DNA of 64,000 nucleotides from contig PSQN01000017.1 of assembly GCA_002989075.1 (NCBI GenBank), positions 2,673,453 to 2,737,452 on the forward strand, written 5' to 3'. Both the position numbers and the translations under genes were made by a program. The notes under the pieces were generated by a model. The model was not told the DNA's origin, did not search any database, and saw nothing but the letters and a program-made list of their open reading frames with translations. The first letter of the stretch is position 1. Every line of letters starts with the position of its first letter. Source of the DNA: Arthonia radiata. Its lineage: Eukaryota > Ascomycota > Arthoniomycetes > Arthoniales > Arthoniaceae. This document shows positions 33,701 through 43,193 of the stretch, piece after piece.

Positions 33701-34498
33701 GAGGTCTGGTCTGCATAAGCCGCAAACTGCGTCGGAGAATCGGGCGGAGATTTGGGAAGAGTAATCCTCCCCGGTACATGGCCAAGTCGGTAAGCTTCAA
33801 GATAGGTGTCAACGCAGCGGTTCACAAGGCTGATTGTTCGCTCAACTGTGAGCGGTGCTAGGGGCGCTGTAATCCAATCAGCGTTGATTCAAGAATTTTC
33901 TGGGGAATTTCATACCATAATGCGGCGCAGGCGGGCCAGGAATGGGTTGCTCAGTTGCCTTCGTTGGTTGCTGTGGCGGATCTCGAGGAGACCGACTTCG
34001 ACGGTGAACTGGTTTGAAGTCGTTGATCATCAGACATGTTCCGCATCGAAACTCGCCCACACCCTTTGGCCATCTGACTCTCGTATCACAGGTCGCGCAA
34101 TTGCCAGCGTCCATATCCCTCTCGTCTGCTAGGGCTTTCCCTGACTTTGCTCTTGTTGGACCTCGCTCGAGTATGAATGTCTCAGTCGAGGTTGGAAATG
34201 ATCTTGGTTCGAGCCCATTTTGGTCAGGTCTCATCTGTCTTCCTGCTCCAGATGTTCTGTCACTACCCGTGTGCATATGCGGCCTGTTTCTCGGCGAGTT
34301 CGAGACGCCTCGCGGCGGGGCTGAGTTGTATGTGTTGAGCTTTGCAGCAGAACCTCGTCGCTCGGGAGGCTGGAACGATGCCGGTATATCTGGTAGATCG
34401 AAATCGCCATCATAGAGGCTGTCAGGCGAGGGCGCCCTGCGAGCTGAAGACTGTCCGGTGGAGCTGTTGGGCAGGAGACGTGAAGGCCAAGCAGGCAT
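30751..34498 (-). CDS. HECT-type E3 ubiquitin ligase (Hul4-like)
   Basis: Transfers ubiquitin to substrates through a catalytic Cys thioester. Exons 33916-34498 and 30751-33866 (minus strand) join in phase 1 to give 1232 aa. The HECT domain fills roughly residues 870-1232: the VQFTNEEGIDAGGLRKEWF motif marks its N-lobe, and RTCFNVLMVYQY contains the predicted active-site Cys at residue 1200, 33 residues from the end. The N-terminal exon carries a CxxC..CxxC zinc ribbon (CATCDTRVR...FRCGTCLM, residues about 132-157). The region between is Pro/Ser-rich, then helical. Length and layout fit fungal Hul4-like ligases, whose yeast member works in quality control with other E3s. I infer the assignment to Hul4 rather than Rsp5 from the lack of C2 and WW domains. 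Confidence 0.9.
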
Positions 34499-35191
34499 TT
34501 AGTATGCAGGTCGGTGCATGAAGACTTAATCGCCAGTGTCGTAGGCTATAGACGTAGATTCTGTCATAAGAAGGTAGCAGACGTGGCAATGACGACTATG
34601 AAAGAAGTAGTTGCGTGTCTGGCTTGGTACCAAGCAGTGGACTCTCTGGGCGACGGTGTGGGGAAGGTGAGATGTGTCTCTTCGCAGCTAGTAAGCCAGT
34701 CAAGCCTCAATGCGTGCGCTGTGTCGCAATTGGATGTTTATAGCCCGAAAACTTAAGACGACGAATACAATATCGAGATAGCCAAGACAATAATACAGAG
34801 GGCAAACGAAAGGCCAGTACAAGGAAGAGCGTCCTGGCATTAACGGTACATGGATCGACTTAGCAGAAATAGAGTTTACTGCATCGCTGGGGCGCTTCAG
34901 CCCTGTCGGCAAGTGCCCTGACACTGACACTGACACTCCCGCCAGCGCTGAAATTCATGATGGATCATTTGGCTATTATGATTTACAAATTACACACGTA
35001 GTGCAGCAAGGTTGAAGGGAGCAGACTTGACTGAGCTGTCTGTCAACGCATGAGGTCCGTAAACACTTGCATACGGAATTTCGCTACTCGGGACCTCTCT
35101 GCGACACCAGTAGCTGCAATAGCCGCAACCATGGCGGCCTGTTGCTGCCAGTAATGTGCTAAAACAACAGGGTATGTTGGTCGCGAGACGC
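34499..35191. other. intergenic, no gene seen
   Basis: About 690 bases between the HECT gene start and the end of the eL15 gene. It should hold the HECT promoter and the eL15 3' UTR. A short GACACT repeat (about 34920-34938) is the only structure noticed. Confidence 0.5.
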
Positions 35192-35990
35192 TCATCGATA
35201 GCGCCAGAGTGACAGGGTGTTGTGACGCTTCCACACCTTTCTCCTCCCACTCTTTGTGTTGTTGAATCTATGGCCCTTGTTTTGTCCACGAGACTTCTTG
35301 CCGGTGGCAGTAAGACCACGAGACTCGCGATGCTAGACAAATGTAAGCAACAGACACATGAGGAAACCTTGTGAAATTGAAGCGACGAACCTTGTGGACA
35401 GGCTTTGCGATCCAGTTGATTCTAGAGTCGCGACGGATGGCCTTGTGCTGAGGGTCGACGAGGATGATCTCGTAGTATTTGTAGGTCGAATCTTGATTGA
35501 TCCAGTAGGAGTTGAGGACGCGCAAGTTGGCACACCGGCGGCCAACGCGCTCCTCGGCAGTGGACTTCAGCGAGCGCTGGTACTTGAGCTGGTTGATACC
35601 CATGTTTGTTGGTTTGCCTATAAATGACTAGTATGAGCATATGTCTTGCATGAGTCCGGTACTGCTTTCAACTGACCGTATGTTGCACCCTTGGGTGCTG
35701 GCCGCTTGCGACCGCCACGGCGCACGCGCACACGGTAGATGACGAATCCTTGCTTGGCCTTGTATCCGAGACGACGTGCTTTGTCGGGACGAGACGGGCG
35801 GGAGGCTCGGTGGATGACATTCAATTGGCGATACTGTTGAGTACCCTCAGCATGGTTCACAGGGTAACATCAACTTTGGAGGGAGCGTCGGGGCTCAATA
35901 TACCTCCCAGCAGCGAACGCGGCTCAGGAAGCGCGCGACATCTGACTGCTTCTTCTTGGCGAGTTCCTCGACATATTTGTAGGCACCCAT
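35192..35990 (-). CDS. RPL15: 60S ribosomal protein eL15 (L15)
   Basis: A structural protein of the large ribosomal subunit. Four coding exons on the minus strand (35904-35990, 35677-35833, 35391-35617, 35192-35332) give 203 aa, against 204 in yeast. The product follows the family throughout: [108 protein letters not shown] and a basic tail ending in LSLWRYR. All introns keep frame. The ATG is the first codon after a further 3' splice site, so an intron (35991-36124, GTAAGC..TTACAG) interrupts the 5' UTR exactly at the start codon. Intron-rich ribosomal protein genes are usual in filamentous ascomycetes. Confidence 0.97.
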
Positions 35991-36124
35991 CTGTAAAGAA
36001 AATGAGGGTCAGCACAATTGGTATTTGACATCGGACGAAGGCGATTCGTCAAGGCTTGAAAAGCTTGCGCATGCCGAGATATTTTCAACGCTGATGAGCG
36101 CAGAAGCGGGATATGTTTGCTTAC
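35991..36124 (-). promoter_or_regulatory. RPL15: 5' UTR intron of RPL15
   Basis: The donor GTAAGC follows AACAAG, and the acceptor TTTACAG directly abuts the initiator ATG. The position implies a non-coding first exon upstream of about 36125. Such leader introns are common in ribosomal protein genes and can boost expression; this last point is family knowledge, not shown here. Confidence 0.7.
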
Positions 36125-36883
36125 CTTGTTGACGCCTGACCGATGTCGCAAGGAGGAGATTAGGGCGTCGCTGGTGCTTGCGTTACGACGGTCGAAACAT
36201 CAAAGAGTGTTCATGGTGGGCGTATTACATAAGCGACTAGTGCGCCCTATGAGGGATGCGCTTTAGCGTGCCAAGTGTCGTCACAAGCCCTCAGCTTTTT
36301 CGAGTTCCTGGAAATCGCCATCCTCTTCAGCTACCTTCAGCAGCGCGATCCGATGAGCTGAATGAAAGTCGATTCGCCTCTGTGAATTTGCTCGTTGGCA
36401 GCAACATGGTTCCACAATACGAGCAGCAATCAGGGAAGATCGTCGGTAACGCCCTTGCGCAAAGGAAGATGCCTGCTGAATAGAACAATAGGGACGCAAC
36501 AATGTCTGAATAGACGCGGCTCGGCTCGCCACGACGCCATGCTCCTATTCAAATCGTATTGTCTTTGCAAGCATATCATCGCCGTTGTTGCCCTTGCGTA
36601 TTATTACTATTGATGTGGAGTATGAATGCCAGTCTCTTCCTCGTCTAAGCGTCGTTCATAACTCTGGTTGCCTATTCAACCTGCAGAATATTAAAAGCCA
36701 CAAGTCTTCCATTTCACTATCTTTACTTTCAAACAACAAACAACAAACGACAAAAGCAACATCATCATCATCAATATCACCGCCATCAACAACAACAACA
36801 ACAACAACAATATTGCCATAAAATTATCTATTCTCATTTCTATCCATCAGCAATCCAACGATCGCTTGCAGAGTCTCACGGAC
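36125..36883. other. divergent promoter region
   Basis: Lies between the eL15 gene (leftward) and the gene at 36884 (rightward). It holds the eL15 first exon and promoter, short open frames of no clear meaning, and an A/C-rich leader with simple repeats before 36884. Confidence 0.5.
36761..36810 (+). repeat. ATC and CAA microsatellites
   Basis: A short (ATC)n run near 36761-36773 and (CAA)8 at 36787-36810 lie in the leader of the gene at 36884. A/C-rich leaders of this kind are typical of fungal mRNAs. Confidence 0.85.
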
Positions 36884-37681
36884 ATGACTGGACAGTCGAA
36901 ATCTGAGGACAAATCTGCGCGGCTAGCTTTGCTACTCACTCTATATGCGACTCAAACTCGTCTAACTCGCATCGTGTTTATGCTGTTGTGGAGACTTCTG
37001 GTCCGACTTCCTCGCAATGTCACCAGCTTCAACACGCTTTCTATAGATCAGCGACAGTATCTGATGCAGGGAATGGCAGCTACAAAGCAGGTCCACAGGA
37101 GCGCGGCGGCGGCGATTGCCACAGACTCCGGTCAAAACGCCGTGCAAATGGCCGCCGCGGGCTCCATGGCCCCTTCTTTGCCGCAGTCGAGGGCGCAACA
37201 GCAAGCGACCTCGGTGACCCCAGCGCAGACACTACGGAGCTGCAATATGCAAGGCTCGGTTCAAGGCGCAATGAAACCGACCAGCCAGCAGCAGCCGCAA
37301 CTGCCGAGTCCAAGGTCCCTTGCAGCACCAATTACGACCACAGGCTACGATATGATTGTGAACGTCAGTGGTCATGGCAATGTGATTAATACAGACGAAT
37401 TGGTTCAGGCGATCAGCCGACAAGCTCGCGCGTGGCAAACGCGAAACAGGAAACTTTCTAAGGGGGCTGAGAAGAGTGGATCGAGCGAGGTGCCCCCTAC
37501 CAATCTTGTGGTCAACATCAGCGGGTCAGGATGTGTGGTGGGAGGAGCGTCGACGGTCCGTCAAGCTCTGGCTAGCAAGAAGCGTCAACGCGAGGAAGCT
37601 GACTCTAGGATTACGGCGAGCGGTTTGAAGCATGAGGATCCTACCGAGGAGCCCGCGAGCCGCCGTCAAAAGACCGCATAG
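36884..37681 (+). CDS. unknown low-complexity protein with two VN(V/I)SG motifs
   Basis: A single exon of 265 aa from the first true ATG (the longer frame upstream opens at TTG). No family recognised. A hydrophobic segment lies near the front (LALLLTLYATQ, IVFMLLWRLLVRL) and could be a membrane anchor, or it may mean the real start is a downstream ATG. The middle is Gln/Ala/Pro/Ser-rich. Two similar motifs follow: MIVNVSGHGNVI (residues about 157-168) and LVVNISGSGCVV (about 208-219), each leading into a basic helix (ISRQARA, VRQALASKKR). The C-terminus is basic (SKKRQREE, SRRQKTA), like a nuclear localisation signal. Function unknown; a nuclear or DNA-associated role is a guess. Confidence 0.6.
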   Translation: MTGQSKSEDKSARLALLLTLYATQTRLTRIVFMLLWRLLVRLPRNVTSFNTLSIDQRQYLMQGMAATKQVHRSAAAAIATDSGQNAVQMAAAGSMAPSLPQSRAQQQATSVTPAQTLRSCNMQGSVQGAMKPTSQQQPQLPSPRSLAAPITTTGYDMIVNVSGHGNVINTDELVQAISRQARAWQTRNRKLSKGAEKSGSSEVPPTNLVVNISGSGCVVGGASTVRQALASKKRQREEADSRITASGLKHEDPTEEPASRRQKTA

Positions 37682-39001
37682 GTCAGGAGGGTCTGGGGAA
37701 GTGGAGGCCCTCACGGTCACCTGATAAGGGCGAGGAGGACAGGGAAGGATGAAGAGATGATCGAGGAGAAACATCCATTCCCCATGTCATGGCTGTGATG
37801 TATGTGCTATTGTATAACTATACTTTAGTGTAAGAGACTTCGAACCATCCACACACACACACCCATAGTCATGTTCTTTTTTTCAAACTATTCAGTGTTC
37901 AGGTGACCTTGCGCAGGAGTATGGTATTGATATTTCCACGCCCCTTCCCGACCAACTGTGGAGCAGCCCAGCACAGTAGAGCCTGTCAGATCCACTCAAC
38001 TCACGGGTGTGGATAATACCTGTGCTGACTTCTGGGTTTGGTAAGAACTACTGGTTGACAGTCCAGGGCTCCTCACCGCCGCCCAGAGTAGTGGTGAGCT
38101 TCTTCGAGTGAGCTGTACAGGTGATAGAGCCAGCCAGCCGCTCCGTCTCCTTCGTGCTGATGCACATCCTGGCTGTCGGGTCGGTCGGTTGCTGCTAGCC
38201 CCATCCAGAAGGCAACCACACCACGGAGACGGCGGCCTCAATGAAACCAAATCTCCTCTGCTCGCTAGAGGCTCGCAACAAGGCGTTGACGCTGCTCGGA
38301 AAGCGTGCCAACCTAGCTCTCGATTTTCAATCTAGTGCTTCCATTATGGGAAGTACTTGCGCTTCCATCTGGAAAACAAACACTGTCGAAGGTGTCACGT
38401 CGTGGCCTCACGGACGAGTGCTATATAAGAGCGGGCACCGGCTCCGAAGGATTGAGCTAGAGGACGTGAGCATCCGAACGATCCGAAAGCGCGGGCAGCA
38501 TCCTTGCCCCTGCTCATGTTGATGCTTTCCATTCGCCAGCAACGCCAACAAGCTTGAAGCTTGGGGCTCAATGGAGAAGGCTTGTCATCCCGCGTGGCAC
38601 ATTAACAAATCATTCAACCACAGTCTTGGGGTCGCCATCTCTGCTTATATAAAGGACGAGATCGTTGATGATATATTCGCGCGAGTGCGGCTTCCGCAGA
38701 GCACAATCCTCGGCGCTACGGTGTTGCGAAATACTCTCCCACGTGCGCCACGTGCGATTTCTCATCAACCTTGATGTAGTTGAGGTTCCAACCTTATAAA
38801 CAACAGCTCCCCCGCCGTCTCCGGCTCGTTCCAGCCGTCTTCCTCTTCTTCTCTTATTACTCTGCTCATTGCCTGTTCACAAGCTCGACTGTTTTGCTTG
38901 CGCAGGGCCGACCGCGCAAAGATCTGCTTATATTTCCCTAGCGGCGGCCACAACGGAGCTCTTTGTTGCGCTTGAAGCGCATTCGTCGTGTCGCAATCAA
39001 C
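37682..39001. other. intergenic, possible transporter promoter
   Basis: About 1.3 kb. It contains an (AC)n run at 37850-37862 and two TATA-like boxes, 38421-38429 and 38646-38654, 570 and 350 nt before the transporter ATG. Short open frames (for example 38571-38774) lack support. The TATA boxes may serve the transporter with a long leader or an unseen short transcript. Confidence 0.4.
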
Positions 39002-41039
39002 ATGAATCCCGAGGACATCTCCGTGGTAAGAGCTGAGCGCGAGGCCAGCCCACAGCGTTTCGCAGAGTTCGGTATGTGTTCAATGAGGCGTCACAGTTTG
39101 TTCTGAGATTCGATCGTGCTGACATCTATGTCCAGACCCACAAGACAGCTTCGGCCACCACTATGGGCCGCTACGGGAAGAAAACGCTGGCGGTCAGCCG
39201 CGAGCGCAACAAGAGCAGACTGAGGCCGTGGAAACGATGTCGGAGTCAGGTTCTACAACGACAAGAGAGAGCGTGGAAGTAGAGCCATTGAGAGGGACTG
39301 GCTCAAGGTTGGCACTTGAACAGACACAAACGCACCGCATCAATGGCGACCTCGAGAGACACCCTACAGCCCTCGACCGCATTGAGACGCATCGCTCACA
39401 ACATTCGACCACCGTTGGCAGCGCCCTCGCCTCGCTACGGTCGCGAAAGAGCAAACCACTCCCGAACTTCGGCGCTGGCAAGGCATACCCGCCTCTGCTC
39501 CCAGAGAAGGAAGAATACGTCGTCGAGTTCGACGGCGCAGACGACCCGTCACACCCGCAGAATTGGCCTACCAAACAGAAACTCCTCATCGCCGGCATCC
39601 TCGCCTTCGACAGTTTGGCAGCCACCTTCGGCTCCTCCGTCTTCTCCAACGCCACCATGGTCGTTGCGCGCCAATTCCATGTAGGCAGCGAAGTCGGCAC
39701 CCTCGCGACGTCCCTCTACGTCCTGGGCTACGCTTTCGGTCCCATCATGTGGGCGCCTTTTTCTGAATTGTACGGGCGCAAAATACCCATCCTCATCTCC
39801 TCCTTCGGCTTCGGCGTCTTCTCCATCGCGGTCGCAGTAGCTAAAGACCTCCAAACCATCATGATCTGCCGCTTCTTCGGCGGGCTATTCGGGTCCGCGC
39901 CTCTCGCGATTGTGGCCGCCGTGTTCTCCGACATGTTCAACAACGAGAATCGGGGCGTCTCCATCGCCGTCTTCTCCGCCACCGTGTTCATGGGCCCGCT
40001 CCTCGCGCCCTTCATCGGCGGCTTCATCGTCATCTCATATCTCGGCTGGCGCTGGACCCAGTACATCACGGCCATCATGGGCTTCACGGCCTTCGTGCTC
40101 GCCCTGATATTCCAAAAGGAGTCCTACCCACCCATCGTGCTTGTGGAGAAAGCCTCAGAGCTACGGCGAAGGACTAAGAACTGGGGCATCCACGCCAAGC
40201 AGGAGGAAATCGAAGTCAACCTGCGCGAGCTTGTCACCAAGAACGTGTCGCGCCCTCTCCGCATCCTCTTCACCGAACCCATCGTCTTCCTCATATCCTT
40301 GTATATGGCCTTCATTTACGGCCTCCTCTACCTCTTCCTCACAGCCTACGCCCTCGTCTTCCAGCGCGTCTACGGCTTCAACCCTGGCGTCGGCGGCCTC
40401 CCCTACTTCGGCATGATCGCAGGCGAACTCCTCGCCTTCATCGCGGTCGTCGCCATGAACAAAGGCTACGTCCGGAAGCTGAAAGCGAACGACAACGTCC
40501 CCGTCCCGGAGTGGCGCCTGCCAATCGTCATCGTGGGCGGCGTCTCCTTCTCCATCGGATTGTTCTGGTTCGGCTGGACGGGGTACACAGGCCGCATCCA
40601 CTGGATCGTGCCGACGCTGAGCGGGCTGTGCACCGGCTTTGGCATCTTCGCCGTGTTCCTGCAGCTGCTCAACTACATTGTGGATGCGTATCTCATGTTC
40701 GCTGCGTCCGCGATCGCGGGGAACACGTTCTTGCGTAGTCTGTTCGGGTGTGTGTTCCCGCTGTTCGCGACGTACATGTTCAACGGGATGGGGATCGAGT
40801 GGGCGAGCACATTGTTGGGGGTTGTGGCGCTTTTGCTGGTGCCGATGCCGGTTATCTTTTTGTTCAAGGGCAAGGCGATCAGGCGGAAGAGTAAGATGGC
40901 GCCGGCGATTGATCTGAAGTTGGATGATAAGAGGAGGGCGATGGCGGATGTGGAGAGGGGCGAGAGGGAGGAGAAGGGCGTGCAGGGCGTGTCGAGTGGG
41001 AGTAGTGGGGAGCAAGGCAATAAGGAGAAAGAGGGTTGA
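39002..41039 (+). CDS. DHA1 family MFS transporter (multidrug/polyamine type)
   Basis: A proton-driven exporter of the drug:H+ antiporter 1 family at the plasma membrane. Exons 39002-39071 and 39136-41039 give 657 aa. The intron (GTATGT..TCCAG) is phase 1 and yields a continuous acidic N-terminus (AEFDPQDSFGHHYGPLREEN). The frame after 39228 alone opens at GTG, so the upstream exon is needed. A soluble N-terminal tail of about 135 residues ends in DPSHPQNWPTKQKL, the usual DPxNPxNW lead. Twelve membrane segments follow. Signature motifs are GPIMWAPFSELYGRKIP, ICRFFGGLFGSAPLA and MGPLLAPFIGGF, as in Tpo1/Flu1-type carriers. The C-terminal tail is long, charged and Gly/Glu-rich. Codon choice shifts from C-ending in the first half to G-ending near the 3' end. 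Substrate not predictable. Confidence 0.93.
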
Positions 41040-41405
41040 GATGTTGGGTGCGGGCGGGAGGTCTTTTGATGACTTTGGGCTGTACAGGTTGTCTATACAA
41101 GCCGTTGGCTGATAAGTGATGACTATAATGTGATCGGCATGACATACTTCTGCGTCTACGAGCTGGGAACCGCGTCCAGGCCTTTTGAGCGCCTTGTGAG
41201 CACCCTTGCACCTCGCAAATCCTGGCTCCACCTGTACGTGTTACTGACGTTCCCTCTCAAACCCTCACTCTGTGCCGGGCATTCTGGCGCAATGCTCCAC
41301 GAACCCGTGATTTGTCCGTGCTGTGGCCAACCGCAGTCGAGAGGCTTCTTGACTAGCTCGGTGTCATTTCTCTTCGTCTCATCCACATACGACGTTTGGT
41401 GCTTA

Positions 41406-42803
41406 TCAAGCGAGTACACTCCACGGATGCTCCACATCTCCATATTGAATCTCATTGACCCAATTCGTGAACATCCTCGCCAGCTCGCCCGCCTCCTTAC
41501 CAGCAGGCAAATTGCAGTCCAGCACCTGACCTTTCCAAGCGATGCTCCGCACAGGAGCTACTACCGCTGCTGTCCCTGCGCCAAACACCTCCATCAATCT
41601 TCCTTCTTGACTCGCTTCTGCCAACTCTCTCATCGTGAATCGCCGCTCGTTCATCTCCCAACCCTCTTTCGTAAGCCTTTCTCTTGCCAGCTGTACGATA
41701 CTATCCCTCGTCACACCCTCCAATATCGTTCCGTCGAGCGGCGGCGTCACCAGCTCTTTCCGTCCGTCTCTCGTTTTGAACGCAGCGAACAGATTCATCG
41801 TTCCCACTTCCGTCACGTAGTCCTCGCCCTTGCCTTCTGGGGTGTCATCTCGGAACAGCCAAAGATTCTGGTGATACCCATGCGTCGCGGCCTCCATCTG
41901 AGGCACAATGCAGGGCGCATAATTTGCACCAATCTTGTACTGCCCAGCGCCGCCCGGCCATGCGCGCACTGTCGAGCTATCCGCGGAGAGCGATATGGCC
42001 TTGAACCCGGAAGGGTAGTATGGACCCACTGGGCTCGCTATAACGTAGAGCAGCGCTGATGCCGGAGGTCCAACGCCAATACTCCGTTGCGTGCCTATTA
42101 ACGTCGGTCTGAGGTACAGCGAGTAGCCCTTTGCGGATGGTATATGTCTCTCCTCGAGCTTGACAAATTGCTTTATCAAGTCGATCGCTCCCTCCGGACT
42201 GAACTTTGGCAAAGCTATGCGCGCTGCCGACTTGTTCAAGCGCGCCATGTTCCTATCTGGTCGGAAGAGGCGCACGTTTCCGCCAGCATCTTTGTAAGCT
42301 TTGGTGCCCTCGAAGGCGGTGAAGGCGTAGTGCAGGACAGAGGTCGCGGGATCGAGAGAGAGGTTCTGATAGGGCGTTATGCGCGGAGGGAGCCAGCCGT
42401 CTGAGGCGGTCCATTCGGCGGAGAGCATGTGGTCGGTGAAGGTGCGGCCGAAGATGAGCTCTTCGGGAGGCGTGATGAGTTTGGGGTGGGAGGTTTGCTC
42501 AATGGTGAGCTTGGAGGCGGAGAGGTCGGGAAGTTTGGAGAGGGCGGGCTCGTCTGGGGGTTGTTTGGGCGCGGAGTAGTGTCTTCTTGTGGTAGTGGTC
42601 GTGATGCGGGGATTTAGTTGACGTGTGCATGTTGACGTGGGTGCTAAGGGTAATAGTGCTTCGAAGCGACCTTTCGTTAGGCATTCTGTAAGCACAATGA
42701 CCTACGAGTTTGAGCACATCCGCTTGCTAGAACACTTACATCGAGAACGTGGGAGCAATTGATGGGCGAGCTTCTGAGCTCTGAGACCCCGTAACGAGGC
42801 CAT
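41406..42803 (-). CDS. branched-chain amino acid aminotransferase, mitochondrial
   Basis: Transfers the amino group between Leu/Ile/Val and 2-oxoglutarate, using PLP. Exons 42740-42803 and 41406-42670 (minus strand) give 442 aa. The first exon starts [17 protein letters not shown] and with the following Arg/Ser/Thr-rich stretch forms a mitochondrial presequence. The 3' splice site after GAAAG keeps frame; an AG 15 nt upstream (after CTTACAG) would create a TAA at the junction. Family motifs are [36 protein letters not shown] with the PLP lysine at about residue 267, EVGTMNLF and the class [11 protein letters not shown] near the end. It matches yeast Bat1-type enzymes in length and order. Fungi often have several copies. 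Confidence 0.95.
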
Positions 42804-43193
42804 GCCGGCGGATCAGAGTATTCCAAGCAGATGGTGAAGAGAATGCGATAGGTGTGAGAGCTTAGGTTGCGGCGCTCAAAGAGCACTCTTTAAATCGAGT
42901 CGGGATGACTGTCGTAAGCACGCCCTTCGAGCTCGTGGGGAAAAGGTGAGACGACTCCGAATGTCGGGGACGACAGCGCCGAGCCATTGACTTGGGTAGC
43001 GGAGGGTTACTCAACCCTTGAGTTCGATATGTTATTCATCTTCTTTTTCAAGACTGCGGCAACAAGCGGGCACTGACTTTGGGTAGCATAAAGCTTTCAA
43101 TGTCTTGAAAACCCCTCATGGCGGATTCTGTGCCGCACAAGTCCTCAACTCGGCCAACTTGAGTCGCGGTTGCCCGTTAAGCCAACGTCGAGA
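42804..43193. other. divergent promoter region
   Basis: About 390 bases between the aminotransferase (leftward) and the Scy1-like gene (rightward). No gene seen. A frame open from 43170 begins at TTG and is not used. Confidence 0.55.

Noticed and set aside
36866-36883. Upstream extension of the gene at 36884
   Set aside because: The extension starts at TTG; the first ATG is at 36884. The same reasoning trims the starts at 43170, 39228, 42695, 14391 and 12875.
37850-37862. (AC)n run as a functional element
   Set aside because: Short simple repeat in a 3' region; reported only as composition, no function supported.
38571-38774. 67-codon open frame after a TATA-like box
   Set aside because: No motif, no splice support and no paralogue; it could equally be chance.
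40161-41231. 356-codon minus-strand open frame
   Set aside because: It is antisense to the DHA1 transporter, rich in His/Asp/Glu as expected for a mirror of C-ending codons, and has no motif.
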